From NCBI GenBank assembly GCA_903905505.1, contig CAIVGL010000004.1:118034-182033 (forward strand): DNA of 64,000 nucleotides, given 5' to 3'. Positions 35,726-45,177 of this stretch are shown here, piece by piece. The notes below the pieces were generated by a model, which was given only the letters and a program-made list of their open reading frames with translations, did not search any database and was not told the origin of the DNA. Each line of letters opens with the position of its first letter. Within the stretch, counting starts at the first letter, position 1. The DNA is from an uncultured Bacteroidia bacterium (GTDB lineage Bacteria; Bacteroidota; Bacteroidia; Bacteroidales; Prolixibacteraceae). A program made the translations under genes and the position numbers.

Positions 35726-38665
35726 TTAATCTTGCACTTTAATTTTCCAATCTGCAAAGGTCACGGAATATACTTTATTATTCGATGATCCCGCAGCAAG
35801 GCCAATATCGACAGCGTCTGTAAGCCCCTTAAGTGGGGTTGATTTTCGTTGAATTATCCAGGTTTTACCATCGAGACTTATAGATCCACTATAGGTTTCG
35901 CCATGCCTTTCCAACTTTATCCAAAGAGGAAGAACTGAATTCTCTGGTAGATTTTCGCTTGCAGCCTTGTGCATACTACCATCGCCAAATTCATCATATT
36001 CAATCCCGGCACGATTGGGTGTTGTAAACATAAGGACCGAGCCTAGAGACCCTTTGGCCACATCGAAACTTTTTCCGATGTCGTTTCGGGCATAAAGACC
36101 AGAGCGAAACCAGGCTTCCGTTTTATCGCCAAAAGCTAGAACCTTAACAACAGAAACAAAATCACCTTTAATTTGCTTTAAATAGACAGACCCGTAAGCA
36201 TCCTCTGCATGAAAGAAATCACTCCCTGCAGCGGTGATTTTATAGTTCTCCTTTTGCTGGTCGATCTCCACTGAAGCAGGTTTAGCTTTTGCCGAAATAT
36301 AGGTGTAAAGTTTCTCCTTCTTTACATCCAGTTCTTTGCTCTTAAATACGGATAAAAGCACCTCAGCGCTATTCTCAATCCTCACCGGATAGGATCCTAT
36401 TTCTGGCGCGATCGTAAACTGAACATCCTTCTCTTCATTTGGTTGAAAAGAGATCATCTGACTGCTCGTCTCCTTTCCATTGGCAAATAACCGGATGGTT
36501 GATTTAGAACTTACCTTCTGCACATTTTTTGCTTTGGCGCTTACCGTCACAGTCTCACCTGCCAGCAATCTAACTTCGGAAGTATGGATCTCATTAATAA
36601 CGATCGGAGGCCTTTCGCCTTCCACGACGAATGTCTGCGCCTCGGTCTCACCAATGGCAATCGCTTGCTTTCCGCTATCGAGTAATCGAAACTCTAACTC
36701 AATTCTACGACTATTATTTTTCACAACCGGAAACTCTTTCGAAAGGAAAATCTTGCCGTTAAGATATAGATAAACTGGAGCGAATCCTGTTGAACCAGCA
36801 TTGAAAATATCGGCAGAGACTTTAACCACAGAGCCCGCAGGGATTGTATTTTTTGAAGACATTGCCCCACAAGAAACTTTTAAATTCGATGCAGAAAATG
36901 ATGGCTCACCATCAATAATCTCCTCGGGTTCATTCGCAGGTGCTTCAATAAGTTCATTGTTTTTATAAATATTATCCGATAGATAAGCCCCATTTAACTT
37001 CATTGTTCGTTGCTCAATATCATAAAATATGTTTTTTTCTACAACCCAATCTTTGGCAAGACAGTCGAACCATATAGGTACATTTTCATTTGTAAATCCA
37101 CGACGAACTTTATGAATGAGATTATTCCTAACGTATGAATTCAGGGTTAAGCCAGCCAGCTTAATGACACCTGTATCATCTGCATCATTTTGCATGTCGT
37201 AAAAGTGATTATATTCGATTACGTAGCTCCCTTCAGCTTCCTCCTCCATATTGCCCCATTGACAAGAGATGCAATTAGGCCAATAGCTTTTATAGAAATA
37301 GTTATGTGAGATAGTTGTGAAGTTAACATACAGAAAATGGACTACGTCGCCACCACACTCTACAAATTTATTTCTCGAAATTAACGTTTGTTTGACCAGC
37401 TGCTTTATATTTCCCGACTCTTTAGGCCCTATTCCTTGAATAGCACCCCTTTTAAGTTGATTGAAAATATTGTTCGTGATGCGTGTTCCGTTGCAGCCAT
37501 ACCCTAATTTAACTGCTCTACTTTCGCTATTGCTTAACGTTGAGTTCTGAATTTCAATAGCATGCGTATATTCTAATGAAAGCATTGTTCCGCCAGCACT
37601 CACGCCATCGAAAGTCAATCCATAAAAACGCAAGTTCCGAACTGGTCGTCCCTCCTCACCTGCAACATGGATAAGTTGATTATATCTTGGAACGCACATC
37701 TTCGCTTCGTTCGGATCAGTAATACCTATCATTGGAATATAGGAGATCTCCCGTCTACCCTTATCGAAATACCATTCCCCCGGTAAATTCATCGCCTCCT
37801 TAACATTTTCGATATAATAACGTGGAGGGACTAAAAGAAGACGAGGTTCAGGATGACCCAAAGTCGCAGTTTGCGTTTTCTCGTCGACTCGAGCAATCGT
37901 ATTTTCAGTTATATTCCATCGCATAAGTAAGATCACCCGGTTATAGATCATCTCCTTCCAATTTTTCAAATCTCCCTTTCTAAAATTAAGCTCTGATGTG
38001 TTCGTTAGCTTATCAACCGTAAAGTAGCCTGTATCTGGAGTTCGGGCCGAGACCTGTTTCGTCCCATTCGCAATTAGTACAGGTGCATTTTCTTGGGTAA
38101 AAGGTGCGACCCAAGCATTGCCATTTTTTTTCCAATTAACAACCTCAATTCCACCAGAAATAATCGGCTTCTCCCCAGGGAAAGCAGCATAAGTGACATA
38201 GTGATCTCTTAAATGATTGAACTCAAAAGCTCCGGTCGGAAGAGTCGTTTCCACACGTTCGCCTCCATCTTTGGGCTTAAATTCTAATGCTGTAGATAAG
38301 GTATAAAGTCCTTCCCGTATGAAGATCACGATATCCTTACCCTTGCCATAAGGATGATTACTCCCTATATACCTTGGAATATGGGAGATCCCTTTGGCTT
38401 GATAGACTTGCGCCTTAAGGTCAAGCACTCCCTGCTGAGCTCTTTTTATCGTTGCGAAAGGGCCATCTGTACCCGCAGCATTAGGCTCGGCAAGCTTTCC
38501 CGACCAAGTATCATTACCCTTCGTGGAAACATAAAAATCACCCTTTACCTTCAACGAATTAAACTCTTGTGGCGACTCGCTGCGCATCAATGTCCCATCA
38601 CGAAGCTGAGCCATTAGTGAAAACGAAATAATGAACAGAATAAAAAATAAAGAAATACGTCTCAT
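35726..38665 (-). CDS. Large secreted right-handed parallel beta-helix protein with C-terminal DUF1349-like domain
   Basis: A 979-residue protein with a signal peptide (SFSLMAQ, residue 20). The region from about 40 begins with DFYVSTKGNDTWSGK and GPFATIKRAQ, typical of secreted beta-helix polysaccharide-active proteins. The helix repeats (IEIQNSTLSNSESRAVKLG, RITNNIFNQL, ISHNYFYKSYWPN, IEYNHFYDMQNDADDTGVIKL) occupy about residues 350-590. Two CARDB-like beta domains and a DUF1349/concanavalin-like domain (about 810-975: WFRSGLYARNDIGKS, PLWIKLERHGETYSGSISLDGKTW) follow. It could be a GH141-type or polysaccharide-lyase-like enzyme; no family is certain. Transcribed away from the beta-helix gene at 38975. 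Confidence 0.72.
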   Translation of the reverse strand: MRRISLFFILFIISFSLMAQLRDGTLMRSESPQEFNSLKVKGDFYVSTKGNDTWSGKLAEPNAAGTDGPFATIKRAQQGVLDLKAQVYQAKGISHIPRYIGSNHPYGKGKDIVIFIREGLYTLSTALEFKPKDGGERVETTLPTGAFEFNHLRDHYVTYAAFPGEKPIISGGIEVVNWKKNGNAWVAPFTQENAPVLIANGTKQVSARTPDTGYFTVDKLTNTSELNFRKGDLKNWKEMIYNRVILLMRWNITENTIARVDEKTQTATLGHPEPRLLLVPPRYYIENVKEAMNLPGEWYFDKGRREISYIPMIGITDPNEAKMCVPRYNQLIHVAGEEGRPVRNLRFYGLTFDGVSAGGTMLSLEYTHAIEIQNSTLSNSESRAVKLGYGCNGTRITNNIFNQLKRGAIQGIGPKESGNIKQLVKQTLISRNKFVECGGDVVHFLYVNFTTISHNYFYKSYWPNCISCQWGNMEEEAEGSYVIEYNHFYDMQNDADDTGVIKLAGLTLNSYVRNNLIHKVRRGFTNENVPIWFDCLAKDWVVEKNIFYDIEQRTMKLNGAYLSDNIYKNNELIEAPANEPEEIIDGEPSFSASNLKVSCGAMSSKNTIPAGSVVKVSADIFNAGSTGFAPVYLYLNGKIFLSKEFPVVKNNSRRIELEFRLLDSGKQAIAIGETEAQTFVVEGERPPIVINEIHTSEVRLLAGETVTVSAKAKNVQKVSSKSTIRLFANGKETSSQMISFQPNEEKDVQFTIAPEIGSYPVRIENSAEVLLSVFKSKELDVKKEKLYTYISAKAKPASVEIDQQKENYKITAAGSDFFHAEDAYGSVYLKQIKGDFVSVVKVLAFGDKTEAWFRSGLYARNDIGKSFDVAKGSLGSVLMFTTPNRAGIEYDEFGDGSMHKAASENLPENSVLPLWIKLERHGETYSGSISLDGKTWIIQRKSTPLKGLTDAVDIGLAAGSSNNKVYSVTFADWKIKVQD

Positions 38666-38974
38666 GGGTTGATTCTCTTATGGATATTTAAAGGCTCTAA
38701 GCGATCATGGTTGACACCTGAGTTTACCTTAATTAATAATAGGACGAATTATTCGAAGTTTAGAATGACAAGCAAGGACATCTAATGCAAATAAAATACA
38801 GTTTAGTGAGATGGCCTTAAATAGAAAATGAAAAGTACAACTAATCAACATACTACGCAATATAAATTATGACTTTTAAAACCACAGAATCAGTAGAATC
38901 AAATTTTAAATGATCGATTAAAATTCTATATTTATAACCCATTAACAATTCGTGAATAATCCTAAACAGCTCCA
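38666..38974. other. Divergent intergenic region between the two beta-helix genes
   Basis: 309 AT-rich bases carrying the promoters of both genes. It contains a TATATTTA box (38927-38934, one mismatch to TAnnTTTG) about 40 bases before the plus-strand ATG, and the 11-bp palindrome CGAATTATTCG (38745-38755). I see no hairpin with a T-tract, no tRNA, and no copy of the CTA/TGTG repeats. Confidence 0.4.
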
Positions 38975-41263
38975 ATGATGAAACCGACTCAACTCCCTTT
39001 CTATTTCACCTTCCTTTTGGGTATTTCAACTTGTTTTGCACAAAGTAAAACCCTTGAAAACAACTTGCGCAAGGCCGATGACTACTGGAAAAAAAAACAA
39101 TTAAGTGAATCAATAAGCCAATACCAATCGATTCTCTCAACCGATTCGGTGCCCGAGGAGTGGAAGTCGTTAATCTATCTTAGATTGGCAAAAGCCCAGT
39201 TCGCAGCTCACCTGAATACGGACTGTAAAGCAACTTTAGCGAAAGCGAAAAGCCTTGCTGTCCTTCCGGCCCATCATCAATTAATGGTTACTGAATTAGA
39301 ACAGAAAATTGATGGCATAAATCAAATCAAACATACCCTAATACCAACAGCACCAAAATCCGCTGCAACCATCTACGTTTCAGCCACGCCAGAAAATGGT
39401 AAAAAGTCAGGTCTAAAGAAGATTGTGTATGCCAACTTAAATTTAGCCCTCGAAGCAGCATCACAGCTCAGGAACAACAAACACCTACCTGAAGGGAGTA
39501 TTGAAATCATTATCGAAGGAAAGAGCTACGAATTAACTAAGCCGATTAAGCTTAACGCAAAAAATTCAGGAACGAAGAGGAATCCACTATTAATTCGCTC
39601 TTCAGTGGCAACTGAGCAAGTTACGCTCAATGGGGGTCGAAACTTAAAAAACTGGAAGCGAGAATCTGATCCTCAAGTTTTAGCACGGTTATCGCAAAAT
39701 GCAAAATCAAAAGTGAGAGTGGCCAGCTTTGAAGACAATCAGATCAGTGGACTGGACAGTTTGACCTTTGGTGGATTCTCAAGTTCCAGATCAGCAAAAT
39801 CGGGACCTAATTTCACAACATTTCCGGTACCCGAGCTATTTAACGATGGCATCCCACAGAAAATGGCGCGATGGCCAAATGATCGGGACACGCTAGTGGC
39901 ATTAAAAGATTTCAAGAGTGAGCGCACGTTGCGTTGGGCTGCCGATCAAGATGTTTGGCTTCACGGATATTGGTTCCATCTTTGGGCCGACGCCTACGAG
40001 AAGGTCAAAGGCTATTCTTCGAAAGATTCTATCATAGAGCTAGTACCACCCACCAATTTTTATGGATTTGCAAAAAGCAAATGGCATGTCGTTAATGCAT
40101 TATCGGAACTCGATACCCCTGGAGAATGGTGTATCTCTCTTCAAGAAAAAAAGATTTGGTATTTCCCGAAAGCCAAAGACAAACTGAACCAGATGGTTTT
40201 AAGTCTTCAGGGGCCTGCGCTGCAAGCTGAAAATTGCGATTACCTAACCATAAAAGGACTTAATATTCAATACGTTAGAGGTGATGGGATGTTATTTCAA
40301 GATTGCAATCATCTTACACTTGCCAATTGTTCCATCAGCAATAGCTCTGGGTTGGGAATAAGAATTAAAGGTGGAATTGATCAATTAATCCACTCCTGTA
40401 GCATCAAAAGTATGGGACGGGGAGGTATAGATATCAATGTTGGCGATCAACTAAAACTCATCCCATCTGGAAGTATAATCGAAAACTGCAGCATTAGCAA
40501 TCTCTCGCGAATTGACAGGACTTACACCCCCGCCATTGTCCTTGATGGAGTTGGAATTAAAGTTCGGAACTGTAAATTCAAAGATATTCCAAGCAGTGGG
40601 ATTCGTCTTGAAGGGAACGATATGCTTGTCGAACTAAATGAATTTGAGAACTGTGTGAGTGAGTCAGATGACCAAGGGGCGATCGATGTGTGGGGCAATC
40701 CGCTATTTCAAGGCAATGTTATCCGTTGGAATTTTTTCAAAGATATTGGCGTTCCTAATCTTCGGATGGCAGCTGGTGTGCGTCTTGATGATGCCATTTG
40801 CGGTTTTGGGATCTACGAAAACTTATTCTTGCGATCATCTAACAATCTTTTTGGAGGAGTTCAGATTCATGGAGGGAAAGATAATTTCATCGAAGGAAAT
40901 ATTTTCGCCGATTGTCATGCTGCGATAAGCCAATCATTATGGGGTGACAAAAGATGGACCGAGTCTATTAATGACACCGTTCATCCGATGTATCTAGCAA
41001 TGCATGCGACTGAATGGCAGAGTGACTTATGGCAAAAACGGTATCCGGCATTAAAAAACTTACTTACCAATGCCGATATCAACTTTGCATCCGACAACCT
41101 CGCCATCAATGCGCAATCCTTAACCATACGAACTTCAAAACGGTTTGAGATTTTAAATAATCGGCTTTTAAAAACAGATAACCATCCTTCAACCCCTGCC
41201 GATTACACACCCTATCTCGTTCCGTGGCATTCCATTCCCGTTGATCAGATCGGAACTTACTAA
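38975..41263 (+). CDS. Secreted TPR plus parallel beta-helix protein
   Basis: A 762-residue protein with a signal peptide (FYFTFLLGISTCFAQ, about residue 23). Two ATG codons lie in tandem (38975 and 38978). Residues about 25-115 look like TPR helices (RKADDYWKKKQLSESISQYQSIL, LIYLRLAKAQFAAHL). The rest is a right-handed beta-helix: TIYVSATPENGKKSGLKK, SIEIIIEGKSYELTKPIKL, then repeats such as LTIKGLNIQYVRGDGMLFQDCNHLTLANCSIS (430-470). A DDQGAIDVWGNPLFQGNVI block follows. A TPR domain in front of an exported beta-helix is unusual. Enzymatic role, if any, unknown; polysaccharide binding or lyase/hydrolase activity is plausible. First gene of an operon with the SGNH esterase and the acyltransferase. 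Confidence 0.65.
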   Translation: MMKPTQLPFYFTFLLGISTCFAQSKTLENNLRKADDYWKKKQLSESISQYQSILSTDSVPEEWKSLIYLRLAKAQFAAHLNTDCKATLAKAKSLAVLPAHHQLMVTELEQKIDGINQIKHTLIPTAPKSAATIYVSATPENGKKSGLKKIVYANLNLALEAASQLRNNKHLPEGSIEIIIEGKSYELTKPIKLNAKNSGTKRNPLLIRSSVATEQVTLNGGRNLKNWKRESDPQVLARLSQNAKSKVRVASFEDNQISGLDSLTFGGFSSSRSAKSGPNFTTFPVPELFNDGIPQKMARWPNDRDTLVALKDFKSERTLRWAADQDVWLHGYWFHLWADAYEKVKGYSSKDSIIELVPPTNFYGFAKSKWHVVNALSELDTPGEWCISLQEKKIWYFPKAKDKLNQMVLSLQGPALQAENCDYLTIKGLNIQYVRGDGMLFQDCNHLTLANCSISNSSGLGIRIKGGIDQLIHSCSIKSMGRGGIDINVGDQLKLIPSGSIIENCSISNLSRIDRTYTPAIVLDGVGIKVRNCKFKDIPSSGIRLEGNDMLVELNEFENCVSESDDQGAIDVWGNPLFQGNVIRWNFFKDIGVPNLRMAAGVRLDDAICGFGIYENLFLRSSNNLFGGVQIHGGKDNFIEGNIFADCHAAISQSLWGDKRWTESINDTVHPMYLAMHATEWQSDLWQKRYPALKNLLTNADINFASDNLAINAQSLTIRTSKRFEILNNRLLKTDNHPSTPADYTPYLVPWHSIPVDQIGTY

Positions 41264-41279
41264 GAAATAGAACTTGAAA

Positions 41280-42443
41280 ATGAAAAAATTGCACCTGATA
41301 ATTACGCTTATCTTACTTGCGAGCTCCGTTGGTGCGCAGCAAAAAAGTGAGGGAGGAGGTCAAAACCCAATATTAACAGATGCCAAACAAAACACTAATT
41401 GGTACGATGTTCAGAAGCAGTCGAGTCCTATCTTACAAGGAGTCGGCTGGAATGAAGAGTTGAAAGGTACCTTTGGCAGACTTCCACTTCGTGCGAAAGC
41501 AAAGGTGCGACCGGATGTGTGGGGGCTATCAGAAAACTGTGCGGGCATCACGATTCGATTTAAGACCAATGCCTCGGAGATCAAAGTTGTTTATCAGGTG
41601 TCGGGTCCTCAAGTATTTCCACATATGCCAAACACGGGGATTAGTGGTCTTGACCTCTACACCTCAGATAGTCAAGGGAAAGCCGTTTGGAGTTCAGGAG
41701 CCTACTCATTTGGAGATACGATAAAATATACGTTTAAGAATCTCAACTCGTTTACTAGTGACCCTACGAATCGCGAATATCAGTTATTCCTTCCACTATA
41801 TAACCATGTTAAATGGATGGAGATTGGGGTGCCAAAAGAGGCAGAACTCACTTGGATGACTCCATCGACGGAGAAGCCATTGGTCGTCTACGGAACATCC
41901 ATTGCTCAAGGAGGATGTGCCTCAAGACCTGGCATGGCCTGGACGGGCATTCTAAACCGTGAGCTCCCCTACCCTCTTATCAACCTTGCCTTTTCAGGCA
42001 ATGGGTTACTCGAGAAAGAGGTGCTCGATTTCATCAATGAGCTAGACGCTAAACTTTATATCTTAGATTGTCTTCCCAATCTAGTTGGTCGGTCAGCGAA
42101 AGAGATTGAGAACGCTACCCGTCAAGCTGTTCATCAGATTAGAACACTTCATAAGGCTCCAATTTTGCTGGTGGAGCATCCTGGGTATAACGATAGCTTT
42201 GTCGACAAGAAAAAGCTAGAGTCTTATACGAAGGCAAATCAGGCGTCAAAAGCGGCATTTGAAAAGCTTAAAGCTGATGGCATTCACGATCTATACTATC
42301 TTTCGTATGAAGAGATCAACATGCCAATGGATGGCACCGTTGATGGAATTCATTCGACCGATTATGGAATGCGCGCCTATGCCGATGCGTATGAAAAGAA
42401 GATTCGAAAGATACTACATACACCAAAAAAACTGAAAAAATAG
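41280..42443 (+). CDS. Secreted SGNH/GDSL-family esterase
   Basis: A 387-residue protein from the ATG at 41280; a TTG two codons upstream is not needed. Signal peptide to about SVGAQ (residue 20). An N-terminal beta domain (about 50-190, GVGWNEELKGTFGRLPLRAK) precedes the SGNH domain, whose blocks are VVYGTSIAQGG (nucleophile S207), NLAFSGNG (G240, N241) and DGIHSTDYG (D355, H358). It probably removes acetyl or other acyl groups from a polysaccharide, as in carbohydrate esterase families with this two-domain layout. The stop lies 2 bases before the ATG of the acyltransferase gene, so both are made together. Confidence 0.8.
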   Translation: MKKLHLIITLILLASSVGAQQKSEGGGQNPILTDAKQNTNWYDVQKQSSPILQGVGWNEELKGTFGRLPLRAKAKVRPDVWGLSENCAGITIRFKTNASEIKVVYQVSGPQVFPHMPNTGISGLDLYTSDSQGKAVWSSGAYSFGDTIKYTFKNLNSFTSDPTNREYQLFLPLYNHVKWMEIGVPKEAELTWMTPSTEKPLVVYGTSIAQGGCASRPGMAWTGILNRELPYPLINLAFSGNGLLEKEVLDFINELDAKLYILDCLPNLVGRSAKEIENATRQAVHQIRTLHKAPILLVEHPGYNDSFVDKKKLESYTKANQASKAAFEKLKADGIHDLYYLSYEEINMPMDGTVDGIHSTDYGMRAYADAYEKKIRKILHTPKKLKK

Positions 42444-42445
42444 TT

Positions 42446-43570
42446 ATGGAGAAACCTACCCGTTTAGCCTCATTAGACGCCTTGCGAGGGTTTGATATGC
42501 TATGGATTATTGGGGGAAGTCACGTTGTTGAAGATTTCGCTAAAGCTAGCAATAGCTCATTTTTCAATGCGCTGGCCGTGCAGATGGAGCATCAGCAATG
42601 GGACGGATTTCATTTTTATGATCTGATCATGCCGCTATTTTTATTTATGGTAGGGATGTCGATCCCCTTTTCACTTAGCAAACGTCTATCTCTGGGTGAT
42701 TCGATGAGCCAAATCTATACTCATGTGGCCAAACGGGCTGGAATACTCTTTATCTTGGGAATGATCTCACAATGTAACTTACTTACGCTGGATCCTTCGA
42801 AAATGTTTATCATTCACGACACGTTGCAATCTATTGCGATAGGCTATTTTTTTAGTGTGATCATCTATACCCGACTAAGCCTAAAGTCTCAGCTTGGAGT
42901 TACTGCGGGACTCTTGCTTGCTTATTGGGCCATCTTACAATTTATTGCCGTTCCAGGACACGAAGCCGGAGTGCTAACGCGCGAGTCAAACATTGCAAAA
43001 TATGTCGAGCAACTCGTTTTTGGTCGCTTTGACGATGCACCTTCGCCTTATACTTGGTTCCTTGGATCACTCGGTTTTGTCGCCACCGTGATGAGCGGCG
43101 TCTTTGCAAGCACCATACTGCGAACGCAAGAATTAAAATTAGGCTGGATAAAATCATCTAACCTGCAAATCCAGAAAACGTTTGTATTACTTGGAACAGG
43201 TCTTGTACTTTTGCTAAGTGGTCAGATTATCAGCACCTGGTTTCCTATTATTAAAGCCATATGGAATCCAACGTTTGTGATTTACTCCTCGGGGCTAAGT
43301 TTCTTGTTGATGGGGATATTTTATTATATCATTGATGTGAAAGGGTATCAGCGCTGGGCCTTCTGGCTTAAAGTGATTGGAATGAACAGCATCGCCATTT
43401 ATATGGCCGTACACTTTATTGACTTCACACAAATTTCGCATAAACTGTTCGCTGGCTTGGAGCAATTCATGGGCGATTACTATCTCTCCTTTAAGTCGAT
43501 AGGACGGCTAGGAATTGAATACGGAGTTCTTTATTATTTGTATAAGAAGGGGACGTTTATTAAAGTATAA
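42446..43570 (+). CDS. DUF5009/HGSNAT-type membrane acyltransferase
   Basis: A 374-residue integral membrane protein with about ten hydrophobic helices. The N-terminus TRLASLDALRGFDMLWIIGG and WDGFHFYDLIMPLFLFMVGMSIPFSL are the signature of the DUF5009/DUF1624 family, related to heparan-alpha-glucosaminide N-acetyltransferase. HGSNAT moves an acetyl group from cytosolic acetyl-CoA across the membrane onto a sugar amine. The tight coupling to the SGNH esterase (2 bases) raises the idea of a paired acyl transfer/removal step, which is inference. The stop codon overlaps the left arm of a GTATAA/TTATAC palindrome. Confidence 0.75.
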   Translation: MEKPTRLASLDALRGFDMLWIIGGSHVVEDFAKASNSSFFNALAVQMEHQQWDGFHFYDLIMPLFLFMVGMSIPFSLSKRLSLGDSMSQIYTHVAKRAGILFILGMISQCNLLTLDPSKMFIIHDTLQSIAIGYFFSVIIYTRLSLKSQLGVTAGLLLAYWAILQFIAVPGHEAGVLTRESNIAKYVEQLVFGRFDDAPSPYTWFLGSLGFVATVMSGVFASTILRTQELKLGWIKSSNLQIQKTFVLLGTGLVLLLSGQIISTWFPIIKAIWNPTFVIYSSGLSFLLMGIFYYIIDVKGYQRWAFWLKVIGMNSIAIYMAVHFIDFTQISHKLFAGLEQFMGDYYLSFKSIGRLGIEYGVLYYLYKKGTFIKV

Positions 43571-43582
43571 ATTAAGTTATAC
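43565..43582. promoter_or_regulatory. GTATAA-N6-TTATAC palindrome, shared with 51003-51021
   Basis: GTATAA (43565-43570) and TTATAC (43577-43582) are inverted repeats. The whole stretch AAAGTATAAATTAAGTTATA then CC is nearly identical to that at 51001-51022 upstream of the TonB receptor gene. The copy here overlaps the stop of the acyltransferase gene and lies about 180 bases before the ceramidase-fold operon. Confidence 0.45.
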
Positions 43583-43685
43583 CTTAGGACCTCCCTCAAA
43601 AAGGAGAAATTTAGCAGTTTAACAATTCAAAAAAATTACGTCAAGAATAAATTTATCCGTTAGTGTTAATAAAGGATAGATATTG

Positions 43686-43740
43686 ACTAAAATACAATTG
43701 GTTTAGTTCTATTTTCTATCGTAACATTGAAACAATTTCA
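43686..43740 (+). promoter_or_regulatory. Palindrome-rich leader of the ceramidase-fold operon
   Basis: Two inverted repeats lie in the 191-base gap before the operon: ACTAAA/TTTAGT (43686-43691 and 43702-43707, 10-base spacer) and TGAAACAATTTCA (43728-43740, 3-base centre), the latter 21 bases before the ATG. They may be operators around the promoter. No exact TAnnTTTG is visible. Confidence 0.35.
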
Positions 43741-43761
43741 GCGATTAAACTTTACCCTATT

Positions 43762-45174
43762 ATGATAAAAAAAATTGGAATCATTATTGGTGCTATTCTA
43801 GGCACACTCATCGGGATTCTATTGGTGGTGTTTTTTCTGATCACAACGTCTATTGACAGTACGCCTTATTTTGAAGCCGATTATTATAAAAAAACTGAGG
43901 CTCGAATCGATAGTCTAAAAACGAATCTAGTGCTAAGTCATGATTCTGTTAAAGCGGGATTTTCTAAAGTCAGTATTACCCCGAGTGTCGGTCATGCAGA
44001 AGATAATGTAGAGGCGGGAAAATTCAAAGAGGCTCCTTTGGCCGGATACGGTGCGCGTAAAGGGAAAAACGCCACTGGCGCGCACGATAGCGTTTATGTA
44101 AAAGCAGCGGCAATTAAAGTTGGCACTCAGTTAGTGGTTATTGTTGGTGCCGACATCTTAATTATGCCTCCAAATATTATCGATGAGACAACAATTTTAT
44201 TGGAGAAACAAGGCATTCACCGCAGTCAAGTCTTTTATTCGGCCTCGCACACCCATTCAAGTATTGGAGGCTGGGGACCAGGATTTATTGGAGAACAATT
44301 TGCAGGTAAAGCGAATCCAAATATCAACAAATGGTTGATTCTTCAAATTTCTAAAGCTGTAACTTCGGCTATTGCCGATCTTCATCCGGCTAGGGTTGGA
44401 AATGGAAGTTTTAATGCTTCGCGCTATACCCGAAATCGAATCGTTGGAGAGTCTGGGACAAAAAATGGCGATTTCAGTTTTATCTCTATCGAACAAATTG
44501 GTGGTCGTAAAGCAGTGATTGGTTCCTTTGGAGCTCATTCCACCACAATGGGTGCTGACAATATGGAATTTAGTGGTGACTATCCTGGCTATTGGCAACA
44601 GAAGATGGAACAAGGTTCCGTCGATCTTGCCATTTTCTGCGGAGGATCTGTGGGTAGTCAAAGTCCTTCTGGAGAAGGTAACGGCTTTGAAAGACCAAAA
44701 AAGATTGGAGAATCACTTGCCGACAGTCTTAAAATTTACTTGCCAAAAGTTGAGCTAAAGGAGAAGATCGATCTATCTTCGATGACCTTAAAAGTGACCT
44801 TGCCTCCTTACAACATCCGATTAACAACTAAAATTAATTTCACAACGTGGCTGAGTAATAAATTGATGCCATTACCTGAAAATGTATACCTGCAAACGAT
44901 AAAAATAGGCAACTTAATTTGGCTTACTGCACCTTGCGATTTTAGCGGGGAGTTTGCACTTCAACTGAAAAATTCGCTGGCCTCAAAAGGCTATAACGCA
45001 AACGTAACCAGCTTTAATGGGAGTTATGTCGGGTATGTAATCCCGGGGAAATACTTTTATTTCGATGCTTATGAGCCTAAGACAATGGGATGGTTTGGTC
45101 CAAACATGGGAGAATACACGTTTGAATTATTCCGCCACCTGACTGATATTATCACTGAACCAGCTAAGAACTAA
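43762..45174 (+). CDS. Membrane-anchored neutral ceramidase-fold hydrolase, paralogue A
   Basis: A 470-residue protein with an N-terminal membrane anchor (residues 4-29). The start of the neutral/alkaline ceramidase fold (PF04734) is VKAGFSKVSITP. Zinc-ligand motifs are retained: SASHTHSSIGGW (H163, H165) and SFGAHSTTMG (H259). The position of the catalytic serine reads FCGGSVGSQSPSG with S301 before proline, as expected for an active enzyme. True ceramidases split the amide bond of ceramide; in this anchored, sub-family-size protein an amidase on another substrate is equally possible. Operon with the PHP-type gene (3-base gap) and a second ceramidase-fold gene. Confidence 0.75.
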   Translation: MIKKIGIIIGAILGTLIGILLVVFFLITTSIDSTPYFEADYYKKTEARIDSLKTNLVLSHDSVKAGFSKVSITPSVGHAEDNVEAGKFKEAPLAGYGARKGKNATGAHDSVYVKAAAIKVGTQLVVIVGADILIMPPNIIDETTILLEKQGIHRSQVFYSASHTHSSIGGWGPGFIGEQFAGKANPNINKWLILQISKAVTSAIADLHPARVGNGSFNASRYTRNRIVGESGTKNGDFSFISIEQIGGRKAVIGSFGAHSTTMGADNMEFSGDYPGYWQQKMEQGSVDLAIFCGGSVGSQSPSGEGNGFERPKKIGESLADSLKIYLPKVELKEKIDLSSMTLKVTLPPYNIRLTTKINFTTWLSNKLMPLPENVYLQTIKIGNLIWLTAPCDFSGEFALQLKNSLASKGYNANVTSFNGSYVGYVIPGKYFYFDAYEPKTMGWFGPNMGEYTFELFRHLTDIITEPAKN

Positions 45175-45177
45175 GTT

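Noticed and set aside
43584..43612. CTCC/GGAG stretch after the acyltransferase gene as a terminator
   Set aside because: Only 4 bp of stem and no T-tract.
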